Shown here: one piece after another, positions 1-8,224 of the stretch
Position numbering within the stretch: position 1 is the first letter of the stretch
Layout of the letters: the number at the start of each line of letters is the position of its first letter
Assembly: GCF_001815865.1 (NCBI RefSeq)
Contig: NZ_KV822213.1
Location: 1 to 12,643, forward strand
DNA: 12,643 nt
Reading direction: 5' to 3'
Origin: Abiotrophia sp. HMSC24B09
Lineage (GTDB): Bacteria > Bacillota > Bacilli > Lactobacillales > Aerococcaceae
Translations under genes and position numbers: made by a program
The notes under the pieces: generated by a model
Databases searched by the model: none
Told to the model about the DNA's origin: nothing
Seen by the model: the letters and a program-made list of their open reading frames with translations, nothing else

Positions 1-227
1 GCTTCGTAGCGTGCCTTGGTTTCCCGTCTGCTTTTGAAAGCCAGGAAAATGAAGCTGATGCCCATAGGGATAAAGAGTAGGCCAAAGATACTAGATATGA
101 TAATGCCGACCTGATCCTGTTTATTGATTGCACTCGGGATATTGAGAACAGCCCAAAGACCCATGAGGATGAAGAAAATCCCGAATGGTAAGGCTGTGAA
201 CATCGCATGATTATTATTCTGTTTCAT
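1..227 (-). CDS. Small two-helix membrane protein, 5' part only (runs off the left edge)
   Basis: Reading the minus strand from ATG at 227-225 gives 75 residues with no stop before the window ends, so the gene is partial at its 3' end. It begins MKQNNNHAMFTALPFG. Two hydrophobic stretches (about residues 10-30 and 42-64) are separated by a short polar loop containing NKQDQ, and the second is followed by the basic KSRRETK. This is the layout of a small integral membrane protein with a charged cytoplasmic tail. A perfect AGGAGG lies at 240-235, seven bases before the ATG, and an extended -10 promoter lies further upstream, so it is very probably a real gene with its own transcript. I do not recognise the family; no enzymatic motif is visible. 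It runs in the same direction as cysK-cysE but is separated from them by a terminator. Confidence 0.75.
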   Translation of the reverse strand, partial: MKQNNNHAMFTALPFGIFFILMGLWAVLNIPSAINKQDQVGIIISSIFGLLFIPMGISFIFLAFKSRRETKARYE

Positions 228-257
228 TGAAAAACCTCCTAAGATAGTCTTTGCCTT

Positions 258-266
258 ATTATAGCA
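258..266 (-). promoter_or_regulatory. Extended -10 promoter of the left-edge membrane gene
   Basis: On the minus strand the sequence reads TGC-TATAAT, a perfect -10 hexamer (263-258) with the TGn extension (266-264). A weak -35-like AAGACA lies about 18 bases upstream. The start codon is about 30 bases downstream, leaving a short leader with a strong ribosome site. Seen in sequence; promoter activity is inferred. Confidence 0.7.
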
Positions 267-300
267 TAAGGTTAGGTTTCTTGTCTTTGATTGCCAATCC

Positions 301-330
301 AAAAAAGAGGCTGAGACACTTGTCTCAGCC
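301..330 (-). terminator. Rho-independent terminator of the cysK-cysE operon
   Basis: On the minus strand a 9-bp perfect stem (330-322 with 317-309, core GGCTGAGAC) closes a 4-base loop and is followed by CTC and six T residues at 306-301. There is no T run on the other side, so it acts only in the minus direction. The cysE stop codon (327-325) lies inside the 5' arm of the stem. Confidence 0.9.
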
Positions 331-912
331 TTTAGCCTTTGGCTCTGAAGCAGAGCTAGTAGAAGTCTTGTAGAAAGGCACAATTTGGTCCTGCCCCGGG
401 TACTTAATCCAGACGGGGGCTTCGTATACGATGGCACCTGCAGGCACATCTTGCTTGATGACGACATTACAGCCGATTTTGGCCCCTTGGCCGATGGTGA
501 CATTACCCAGAATCTTGGTGCCCGCTCCAATCAGGACATGGTCTTCAAGCGTTGGGTGGCGCTTGACGGGGTCTAACTTGGTTCCGCCGAGGGTCACGCC
601 CTGATAGAGGGTGACATCCTTGCCAACTATGGCTGTCTCGCCAATGACGATGCCCATGCCATGGTCCATAAAGAGGCCAGGGCCAATTTGGGCGCCAGGA
701 TGAATTTCAATCCCGGTCACGCGACGGGCGCGTTTGGCTAAGAGTCTAGCCAGAAGTGGATGGCCTTTGACATAGAGCGCATGGGCAATGTAGTGGTAGT
801 TGAGAGCCTTAATATGTGGATAGGTCCAGAAGACCATCCAAGGCGACTTGGCAGCAGGGTCAAGGGCCATGACGCGTTGAATATTATAGGAAAGTCGTTG
901 CCAGAAAGACAT
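325..912 (-). CDS. cysE: Serine O-acetyltransferase (short type)
   Basis: This enzyme transfers acetyl from acetyl-CoA to L-serine to give O-acetylserine, the first committed step of cysteine synthesis, in the cytoplasm. The 195-residue product has a reduced N-terminal helical part (about 1-65) followed by a left-handed beta-helix of hexapeptide repeats (about 68-155). The active-site segments GIEIHP (67-72) and MDHGMGIVIGETA (82-94) are present. His84 matches the catalytic histidine of the E. coli enzyme, and Glu69 sits where E. coli has Asp. It is much shorter than the E. coli enzyme (273), as is usual for Gram-positive forms. The tail ends in SEPKAKG, not the C-terminal isoleucine that inserts into CysK in the classical cysteine synthase complex. 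Its ATG shares one base with the cysK stop codon (TAATG) and lacks a well-placed ribosome site, so translation is probably coupled to cysK. Confidence 0.95.
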   Translation of the reverse strand: MSFWQRLSYNIQRVMALDPAAKSPWMVFWTYPHIKALNYHYIAHALYVKGHPLLARLLAKRARRVTGIEIHPGAQIGPGLFMDHGMGIVIGETAIVGKDVTLYQGVTLGGTKLDPVKRHPTLEDHVLIGAGTKILGNVTIGQGAKIGCNVVIKQDVPAGAIVYEAPVWIKYPGQDQIVPFYKTSTSSASEPKAKG

Positions 913-1820
913 TAAACTTGGACGTAGTTCCCACCTTCAAAGTCCAAGACGGAGAGATATTTCTCTACGCCATCAGGTAAGATGGTCACAATTTTTTTGT
1001 CAGGATATTGGGCAGCTAATTTCTTAGCCCCGGCCAAGGCTGCTCCAGACGAAATACCGACCCCAATACCAGTCGTCCGGATAAAGTCTTTGGCTTCAGC
1101 GAAGGCTTCGTCATTGCTGATAGTCAGGACTTGGTTGGCTAATTCAGGTTTGAAGTTACCTGGCAGGAAGCCAGTCCCAATCCCTTGAATCTTATGGGCG
1201 CCGGCCCGGCCTTGGCTGATAACAGGTGAATCTTCTGGTTCTAAAGCAACCGCCAAGACGCCAGGTTTGTGTTCATTTAAGTATTCCACGACCCCTGTGA
1301 AGGTGCCGCCAGTCCCAATCCCTGCGACAAAAATATCTAGTTCTGGCACTTGTTCTAGGATTTCCTTACCTGTAGTTTGGTGGTGGTAAGCTGGGTTAGC
1401 TGGGTTATCAAATTGGCTCAAAATAATAGCGTTTGGATAACGGCTCTTAATTTCTTCTGCCTTAGCGATGGCAGCCTTCATGCCGCCTTCTTTTGGAGTC
1501 AAGACGAGTTGTGCCCCGTAGGCTTTGATAAGTTGGCGACGCTCCACGCTAAAGCTTTCAGGCATGATGACAACTGCCTTGAGACCCAAGACAGAGGCCA
1601 GAAGGGCGACCGCAATCCCAGTGTTACCAGAACTTGGCTCAACAAAGATAGTTTCAGGCGTTACTGCACCTGCTGCTTGAGCTGCCTGAATCATACCCAG
1701 AACGGCACGATCTTTGACGCTGCCACCCAAGTTGTACTTCTCGAGTTTGACATAGATATTGCTATTGTCTAATTGATAGACAGGGGTATTACCGATAAAT
1801 TCTAATGAGGTTTGGGACAT
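912..1820 (-). CDS. cysK: Cysteine synthase (O-acetylserine sulfhydrylase, PLP enzyme)
   Basis: It makes cysteine from O-acetylserine and sulfide with pyridoxal phosphate. The start is taken as ATG 1820-1818, giving 302 residues (MSQTSLEFIGNTP), because AAGGAG at 1835-1830 lies nine bases upstream. An in-frame ATG at 1838 would add six residues but has no ribosome site and would place AAGGAG inside the gene. Fold-type II features are complete: GGSVKDR with the PLP lysine at Lys36, the substrate loop PSSGNTG (62-68), the phosphate loop GTGGT (169-173) and SSGAA near 257-261, which carries the pyridine-nitrogen serine. The family resemblance is to CysK rather than to cystathionine beta-synthase or CysM, although sequence alone cannot exclude other sulfur donors. 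It is the first gene of an operon with cysE, the next enzyme upstream in the pathway. Confidence 0.93.
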   Translation of the reverse strand: MSQTSLEFIGNTPVYQLDNSNIYVKLEKYNLGGSVKDRAVLGMIQAAQAAGAVTPETIFVEPSSGNTGIAVALLASVLGLKAVVIMPESFSVERRQLIKAYGAQLVLTPKEGGMKAAIAKAEEIKSRYPNAIILSQFDNPANPAYHHQTTGKEILEQVPELDIFVAGIGTGGTFTGVVEYLNEHKPGVLAVALEPEDSPVISQGRAGAHKIQGIGTGFLPGNFKPELANQVLTISNDEAFAEAKDFIRTTGIGVGISSGAALAGAKKLAAQYPDKKIVTILPDGVEKYLSVLDFEGGNYVQV

Positions 1821-1829
1821 ATAGTTCAA

Positions 1830-1835
1830 CTCCTT
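1830..1835 (-). promoter_or_regulatory. Ribosome binding site that sets the cysK start
   Basis: AAGGAG on the minus strand, nine bases before ATG 1820. It lies within the six extra codons of the longer reading frame beginning at 1838, so it favours the shorter protein. Confidence 0.85.
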
Positions 1836-1839
1836 CATA

Positions 1840-1924
1840 TTTGGCTATCATCAGCCGACTTATTGTTGATTAGTATAACACAGTTTGGTATGTCTGGCGC
1901 GGGTTTAAAGCTATTTTGGCTATC
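1840..1924. repeat. Pair of 10-bp direct repeats in the cysK-pcrA intergenic region
   Basis: TTTGGCTATC occurs at 1840-1849 and again at 1915-1924, exactly 75 bp apart, one copy on each side of the cysK -10 box. The downstream copy falls in the cysK leader. It could be a pair of regulator half-sites or chance; I do not recognise a CymR, CmbR or T-box element here. Confidence 0.35.
1872..1880 (-). promoter_or_regulatory. Extended -10 promoter of cysK-cysE
   Basis: On the minus strand the sequence reads TGT-TATACT (1880-1872), an extended -10 box. No good -35 hexamer is found at 16-18 bases. Transcription would begin near 1865, giving a leader of roughly 45 bases before the cysK ATG. It is divergent to the pcrA promoter. 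Confidence 0.65.
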
Positions 1925-1983
1925 TTAATTTCATATAACCAGCTATAGTTTTTGACTTGAAAGGTGAGTTTAGTCTCAGGATT

Positions 1984-1992
1984 TGCTATAAT
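1984..1992 (+). promoter_or_regulatory. Extended -10 promoter of pcrA
   Basis: TGC-TATAAT at 1984-1992 is a perfect extended -10 box. A TTGACT at 1952-1957 is too far away (29 bases) to be its -35. A 6-bp inverted repeat (TCTCAG 1974-1979, CTGAGA 1998-2003) brackets the box. The start codon at 2027 is about 28 bases beyond the expected transcription start. Confidence 0.7.
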
Positions 1993-2013
1993 AGGAGCTG
2001 AGATTTAGAAGAT

Positions 2014-2019
2014 GGAGGT
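2014..2019 (+). promoter_or_regulatory. Ribosome binding site that sets the pcrA GTG start
   Basis: GGAGGT lies seven bases before GTG 2027. It falls just after the in-frame ATG 2012, which has no ribosome site of its own, so the GTG is the likely start. Confidence 0.85.
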
Positions 2020-2026
2020 TGGGCAC

Positions 2027-4408
2027 GTGACGGCGCTAGACACGTTGATTAAAGGCTTAAATTCAAAACAAAGAGAGGCGGTTCTGACCACGGAAGGGCC
2101 TGTCCTCATTGCAGCCGGAGCAGGGAGTGGTAAGACGCGGGTTTTAACCCACCGCATTGCCTACCTGATTCAGGAGCGGCAAGTCAATCCTTGGAATATC
2201 CTGGCTATTACCTTCACCAATAAGGCGGCAGCCGAGATGAGAGAACGGGTCCAAGGTCTAGTGGGAGAAGAGGCTTCTTCTATTTGGGTGGCTACCTTCC
2301 ACGCTATGTGTGCCCGTATTCTGCGTCGGGAAATCGAGACGCTGGGCTATGCCAAGAACTTTACCATTATTGACCAGGGCGAGCAGCAGACCCTGATGAA
2401 GCAGGTCTTGCGGGACTTGAACTTGGACAGTGACCAGTATAACTACAAGGACTTGCTCTGGGTCATCGATGCGGCTAAGAACCAAGGCTATTTGCCGGAT
2501 GATTTCCTAGCTTCTGATAGTGGCTATATTCATGAGATTCATGCCAATATCTACCGTAATTATCAGAAGCGACTTAAGGCAGCCAATGCGCTGGACTTTA
2601 ATGACCTGATTTTGCTGACAGTTAGACTTCTTGAGCAGAATCCGACCGTTCGCCAGTTCTATCAGCAGAAATTCCAATATATCCATGTAGATGAGTACCA
2701 AGATACCAACCACAGCCAATACCGTCTGGTTCAGCTCCTGGCGGGTTTGCTTAAGAATATTTGCGTGGTGGGGGATGCCGACCAATCTATCTATGGTTGG
2801 CGGGGAGCTAACATGGCTAATATCCTTAACTTCGAGCAGGACTACCCTCAAGCTAAGGTAATCTTGCTAGAACAGAATTACCGTTCAACTCAAACTATTC
2901 TTAAGGCCGCTAACAGTGTGATTGAAAATAACCTCCAGCGTAAGGATAAGCAGCTCTGGAGTGATGGTCAAGTAGGGGAAAAGATTCAAATCTACTCTGC
3001 CGATAGTGATTTGGAAGAAGCTGATTTTGTTACGCGAACCATTCGGCATTTGCGGGACCAAGAAGGTGCCAACTATAGCCAAGTAGCCGTGCTCTATCGG
3101 ACACAAGCCCAATCACGGGGGCTAGAAGAAGCTCTCTTGCGGTCCAATATGCCCTACAAGGTAGTGGGGGGACTTAAGTTCTATGCTCGTAAGGAAATAC
3201 AGGACACTCTGGCCTATTTGCGGCTTTTGGATAATCCACATGACAACCTCAGCCTTAACCGGATTATTAATGTGCCTAAACGGGGAATTGGGGCAACAAC
3301 AGTGACTAAGTTGGCTGAATTCGCGGATTCTCTCGGAGTCTCCTGGTTTGAGGCCATTGGGCGCCTGCATTTCTCCAATTTCTCAGCCAGTGTTCAGAAA
3401 AAGCTGCTGGACTTTGCTCACTTGATTGAGACCCTGCGCCAGCAAGTACCTTTCTTACCACTCCGGGACTTAACGGAAGAAGTTTGGGATAAGACGGGTT
3501 ACCTTAAGTCTCTCAAGGAAGAAGGGACGGTCGAGGCGGCTAACCGTCTGGAGAACTTGGAAGAATTTGCCTCAGTCGTCACCCAGTTCGACCAAACGGA
3601 GCGGGAGGCGATTCTGGAACAAGATCCTGATTATTTGGCCCAGACCCAGGGTCAGGAAGAAGTAGCCTTGGCGCCACTGACCCAATTTTTAACTGATGTC
3701 TCCCTCATGACCGACTCAGACAATCAGGAAGAGGCCTTAGATCAGGTGACCCTCATGACCCTGCATGCAGCAAAGGGTTTGGAATTTCCTTATGTCTTTA
3801 TGGTGGGCATGGAAGAGGGGCTTTTCCCACTGCGACGGGCTAGTGAGAATCCTGATGAGCTAGAAGAAGAGCGACGTCTGGCCTATGTAGGCATGACCCG
3901 GGCTGAATCCGCCCTCTATCTGACCGCTAGCAAGCGACGCCTGCAATATGGCCGAACCGTGACCAATCCACCTAGCCGATTCTTGGATGAAATCCAACCT
4001 GATTTGGTCGAGTGGCTAGGGTCAGGCCGTCAGTCAAGCGCCTATGGCCAAAGTAGCTGGCAGCAGACTTGGTCTGACAACTCTTCTTGGACGGGCTTGC
4101 ATCATCAGCCAACCGCCAATGTCGCACCTAGTCGGACCATTCGCAAGCAAGAAACGGGTGACCGTCGCCTTAAGAATCAAGCAGCCCTTCGCCATAAGGG
4201 GCCAGTAGCTGGGGCTAGCACTTCCGCAAGTGGAGCAGGTCAGACTTGGCAGGTCGGGGATAAGGTCATCCACAAGACCTTCGGCCAGGGCACCATTGTT
4301 AAGGTGGCTAAGGCTGGCAAAGACCAACTACTGAGCGTGGCCTTCGCCTCGCAAGGCATCAAGGATTTGATGGCAGCCTATGCCCCATTGACTAAGGCAA
4401 GTGAATAG
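2027..4408 (+). CDS. pcrA: ATP-dependent 3'-5' DNA helicase PcrA (UvrD/Rep family, SF1A)
   Basis: This essential helicase of Gram-positive bacteria unwinds DNA in nucleotide excision repair, removes RecA filaments and helps at replication-transcription conflicts. The product is 793 residues from GTG 2027. The SF1A motifs are present in order: Walker A AAGAGSGKT (29-37, Lys36), TFTNKAA (62-68), FHAMCARIL, Walker B DEYQDTN (222-228), GDADQSIYGWRGA (249-261), QNYRST, TLHAAKGLEF and EERRLAYVGMTRAE (about 613-626). A flexible Ser/Gln-rich linker follows, then the Tudor-like C-terminal domain GDKVIHKTFGQGTIVKV, which in B. subtilis PcrA contacts RNA polymerase. At 793 residues it is longer than Bacillus or Staphylococcus PcrA (about 720-740); the excess appears to lie largely in the linker. 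It is transcribed alone from its own promoter and closed by a terminator, with no pcrB upstream in this window. Confidence 0.97.
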   Translation: MTALDTLIKGLNSKQREAVLTTEGPVLIAAGAGSGKTRVLTHRIAYLIQERQVNPWNILAITFTNKAAAEMRERVQGLVGEEASSIWVATFHAMCARILRREIETLGYAKNFTIIDQGEQQTLMKQVLRDLNLDSDQYNYKDLLWVIDAAKNQGYLPDDFLASDSGYIHEIHANIYRNYQKRLKAANALDFNDLILLTVRLLEQNPTVRQFYQQKFQYIHVDEYQDTNHSQYRLVQLLAGLLKNICVVGDADQSIYGWRGANMANILNFEQDYPQAKVILLEQNYRSTQTILKAANSVIENNLQRKDKQLWSDGQVGEKIQIYSADSDLEEADFVTRTIRHLRDQEGANYSQVAVLYRTQAQSRGLEEALLRSNMPYKVVGGLKFYARKEIQDTLAYLRLLDNPHDNLSLNRIINVPKRGIGATTVTKLAEFADSLGVSWFEAIGRLHFSNFSASVQKKLLDFAHLIETLRQQVPFLPLRDLTEEVWDKTGYLKSLKEEGTVEAANRLENLEEFASVVTQFDQTEREAILEQDPDYLAQTQGQEEVALAPLTQFLTDVSLMTDSDNQEEALDQVTLMTLHAAKGLEFPYVFMVGMEEGLFPLRRASENPDELEEERRLAYVGMTRAESALYLTASKRRLQYGRTVTNPPSRFLDEIQPDLVEWLGSGRQSSAYGQSSWQQTWSDNSSWTGLHHQPTANVAPSRTIRKQETGDRRLKNQAALRHKGPVAGASTSASGAGQTWQVGDKVIHKTFGQGTIVKVAKAGKDQLLSVAFASQGIKDLMAAYAPLTKASE

Positions 4409-4416
4409 AATAAGCC

Positions 4417-4444
4417 AAGCTGAGACTTAAGTCTCAGCTTTTTT
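4417..4444 (+). terminator. Rho-independent terminator after pcrA
   Basis: A 24-bp perfect palindrome (4417-4440) can form a 10-bp stem with a TTAA loop, and six T residues (4439-4444) follow. It starts eight bases after the pcrA stop and separates pcrA from ligA. The stem core GCTGAGAC is shared with the cysE terminator. Confidence 0.9.
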
Positions 4445-4500
4445 GTATGACTTAGGTGTTCGATAATGGTCGCCTCGGGAGGGCATATTGCACTTTTGTA

Positions 4501-4530
4501 AAAAGTTCGCATTTTCCGAGAAAAATTCGC
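4501..4530 (+). repeat. Two 10-bp direct repeats exactly two helical turns apart, upstream of ligA
   Basis: AAAAGTTCGC (4501-4510) and AAAAATTCGC (4521-4530) match at nine of ten positions and are spaced 20 bp start to start, which puts them on the same face of the helix. The second lies where the -35 element would be for the TATAAT at 4541. A 7-bp inverted repeat (CGCATTT 4508-4514, AAATGCG 4533-4539) overlaps them. This looks like a regulator site, but I cannot name the protein. Confidence 0.45.
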
Positions 4531-4540
4531 TCAAATGCGC

Positions 4541-4546
4541 TATAAT
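4541..4546 (+). promoter_or_regulatory. -10 box of the ligA-camS-gatCAB promoter
   Basis: A perfect TATAAT lies about 60 bases upstream of the ligA start. There is no TGn extension and no recognisable -35 at 16-18 bases, unlike the other promoters here. Expression may therefore depend on an activator acting at the repeats just upstream. Confidence 0.6.
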
Positions 4547-4557
4547 GTAGAATAGGG

Positions 4558-4578
4558 TAGTGGGCCCATGGCTCACTA
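4558..4578 (+). other. Hairpin at the 5' end of the ligA transcript
   Basis: TAGTGGGCC (4558-4566) pairs with GGCTCACTA (4570-4578), giving nine base pairs in RNA including one G-U, with a CAT loop. There is no T run, so it is not a terminator. It would begin about five bases from the expected transcript start, a position typical of mRNA-stabilising or protein-binding stems. Confidence 0.5.
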
Positions 4579-4593
4579 GCTGACCTGGATATG

Positions 4594-6616
<2,023 letters not shown>

Positions 6617-6630
6617 AAAGTGGTGAAAAT

Positions 6631-7866
6631 ATGAAAAATAAATGGCAGAAGGGACTGACCCTCGCGGCAGTCAGTCTGACCCTGGCAGGGTGTCTTAACA
6701 ACCTAGAAGCCGAAAATACCAAAAAACCAGTGGTAGGACCTAACCAGGTGGTGGTGCAGACCACTCAGAACCAGCTGTCTAGTGAAAACTATCGGGCAGT
6801 TATCAGCAATGGTCGCTACCAATTAGGGGTGGCCAGCAGCTCTGACAGCAACCTTAGTTCCGCCGGTAATATCCGTGCCTTTGAAGAAGGGCTCCTGCGG
6901 ATTGCCAAAGGCGTCTTTCCAACCAACCAATATTTCCTGCAGGAAGGAACCTTGATTAATCTTGAGACCATGACCCGTTGGACGGGCCGTGAATCAGATG
7001 ATAACCCAGAAGGGCTGAACCCTCGTCTGCCGGATGATGCCGAGCAACAGCGTAAGGCTGAAAGCACCATTTCGGCGCAAAGTAGTGAGTCAAGCCAGGA
7101 AGAATCGTCTAGTGCAGAATCAAGTTCCAATGATCAGGTAATTACGGATGCGGCTGCAACGCCAATTTACCTGGCCCAAATCATGGAAAAAGACATTATG
7201 GTCGAAACCAACGATGGCTACTCTCTATCTGGGATTGTCATCGGTTTGGCCATGAATAGTGAATACCAATATACCGACTCCAATAACGTGGTGCACCGTC
7301 AGGAAATCTCGATCGGGGAAATGCGGGAGCGGGGTAAAGCTTACGCCAACACCATCGTGGGTCGTTTGAGGGCAACCCCTGAATTGCGTTCTGTGCCAAT
7401 TTCTGTGGCCATTTTCAGTCAAGCCCCTGCCAATAATGTGGTGGGTGGGACCTTCGTCTTAGATGGGATTTCCCGTGAGGGGAATGCCGTAACCGATTGG
7501 ACCGAGCATAACGAAAGCCGGGCTCTCCTGCCATTTGTAGGGACCAACCAAGGTAGTAACGATCAATACCCAGGTTTTGAAGAATTCCGGACCAAGGTCA
7601 GCGACTTCTTCCCTAAACTTAATGGGATTACGGCTGAAGCCCTCAATATCAACGGCAGCCTAGCTTCTCTTAAGATTAATATCGTGACCCAGTTCTATGA
7701 TTTAACGGAGATTACCGCTCTGACCCAGCATGTGACGGATGTCGCCCAGAATACCTTCCCTGAAGGACTGGATTTGCAAGTGCGGATTGAGTCATCAGAA
7801 GGGACCGAAGCTGTTATTACCAAGCCGGCGGGTAGCAACCAGTATCAATCGCAAATTCTAAAATAA
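6631..7866 (+). CDS. camS: CamS-family lipoprotein (sex pheromone precursor type; YerH homologue)
   Basis: A 411-residue secreted lipoprotein. Its signal peptide has a basic start (MKNKWQK), a hydrophobic core and the lipobox LAGC, so cleavage by signal peptidase II would leave lipidated Cys21. The mature part contains a Ser/Glu-rich low-complexity stretch (about 144-168, including SSESSQEESSSAESSS) that probably forms a flexible linker between an N-terminal module and a conserved C-terminal region (about 175-400). Identification rests on overall resemblance to CamS/YerH and on its position between ligA and gatCAB, where the family is found in Bacillus and Staphylococcus. The cellular role of the mature protein is not well established; in S. 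aureus the signal peptide yields a cAM373-like peptide. The ribosome site (GTGGTGA at 6620-6626) is only moderate, so translation may be partly coupled to ligA. Confidence 0.88.
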   Translation: MKNKWQKGLTLAAVSLTLAGCLNNLEAENTKKPVVGPNQVVVQTTQNQLSSENYRAVISNGRYQLGVASSSDSNLSSAGNIRAFEEGLLRIAKGVFPTNQYFLQEGTLINLETMTRWTGRESDDNPEGLNPRLPDDAEQQRKAESTISAQSSESSQEESSSAESSSNDQVITDAAATPIYLAQIMEKDIMVETNDGYSLSGIVIGLAMNSEYQYTDSNNVVHRQEISIGEMRERGKAYANTIVGRLRATPELRSVPISVAIFSQAPANNVVGGTFVLDGISREGNAVTDWTEHNESRALLPFVGTNQGSNDQYPGFEEFRTKVSDFFPKLNGITAEALNINGSLASLKINIVTQFYDLTEITALTQHVTDVAQNTFPEGLDLQVRIESSEGTEAVITKPAGSNQYQSQILK

Positions 7867-7926
7867 GGGGTCGCTCGTCCCTTCAACAACCAGCAAATAA
7901 AGTCAGTATCAGAAAGGAAGAATCGC

Positions 7927-8223
7927 ATGGTCCAACCAGCCGATATCAAACACGTCGCCAAATTGGCGAAACTCTCATTCGATGACAGCAAGATTGATGC
8001 CTTTACCGAGGAATTCAATGCTATTATCGACTTTGTTGAGCAACTCGAACAAGTGGATACCCAAGGGGTGGCACCGACTTACCATGGCAACCAACTCCTC
8101 AATGTCTTCCGTGAAGACAAGGCCCAAGCAGGCGTTGAGCGGGAGCAATTATTAGCTAATGTTAAAACTAGCAAGGATGGCTTCATTCAAGTACCAGCCA
8201 TCATGGAAAGTGAGGAAGCCTAA
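7927..8223 (+). CDS. gatC: Asp-tRNA(Asn)/Glu-tRNA(Gln) amidotransferase subunit C
   Basis: The small 98-residue subunit that wraps around GatA and joins it to GatB, needed for assembly of the tRNA-dependent amidotransferase. Family features are seen throughout: HVAKLAKLSF near the N-terminus, a helix with FNAIIDFVEQL, the VDTQGVAPTYH segment, FREDK and a C-terminal DGFIQVPAIME. Length is typical (95-100). AAAGGAAG at 7913-7920 supplies the ribosome site six bases before the ATG. It follows camS after a 60-base gap that holds no T-tailed hairpin, and gatA begins one base after its stop codon. Confidence 0.97.
   Translation: MVQPADIKHVAKLAKLSFDDSKIDAFTEEFNAIIDFVEQLEQVDTQGVAPTYHGNQLLNVFREDKAQAGVEREQLLANVKTSKDGFIQVPAIMESEEA
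8212..8218 (+). promoter_or_regulatory. Ribosome binding site that sets the gatA start
   Basis: GAGGAAG inside the last codons of gatC stands six bases before ATG 8225. The longer frame beginning at ATG 8159 would overlap gatC by 65 bases and add 22 residues unlike any GatA N-terminus. Confidence 0.85.
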
Positions 8224-8224
8224 G

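Noticed and set aside
1377..1772. 131-residue open frame on the plus strand inside cysK
   Set aside because: It lies wholly antisense to an intact cysK, has no ribosome site, and its composition is that expected from a shadow frame.
1952..1957. TTGACT as the -35 of the pcrA promoter
   Set aside because: It is 29 bases from the -10 box, and no -10-like hexamer is found 16-18 bases after it.
4501..4530. Possible LexA/SOS box or ComK box upstream of ligA
   Set aside because: A GTTCG is present but the CGAAC half-site four bases upstream is absent, and the AAAA/TTTT spacing does not fit a ComK box.
7060..7135. Ser/Glu-rich repeat in camS as a tandem repeat or recombination site
   Set aside because: Codons are mixed and no DNA-level repeat unit is seen; it is a protein linker.
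7867..7926. Possible terminator or separate promoter between camS and gatC
   Set aside because: Only a short AAGGG/CCCTT pairing with no T run is seen, and no convincing -35/-10 pair, so readthrough is the simpler reading.
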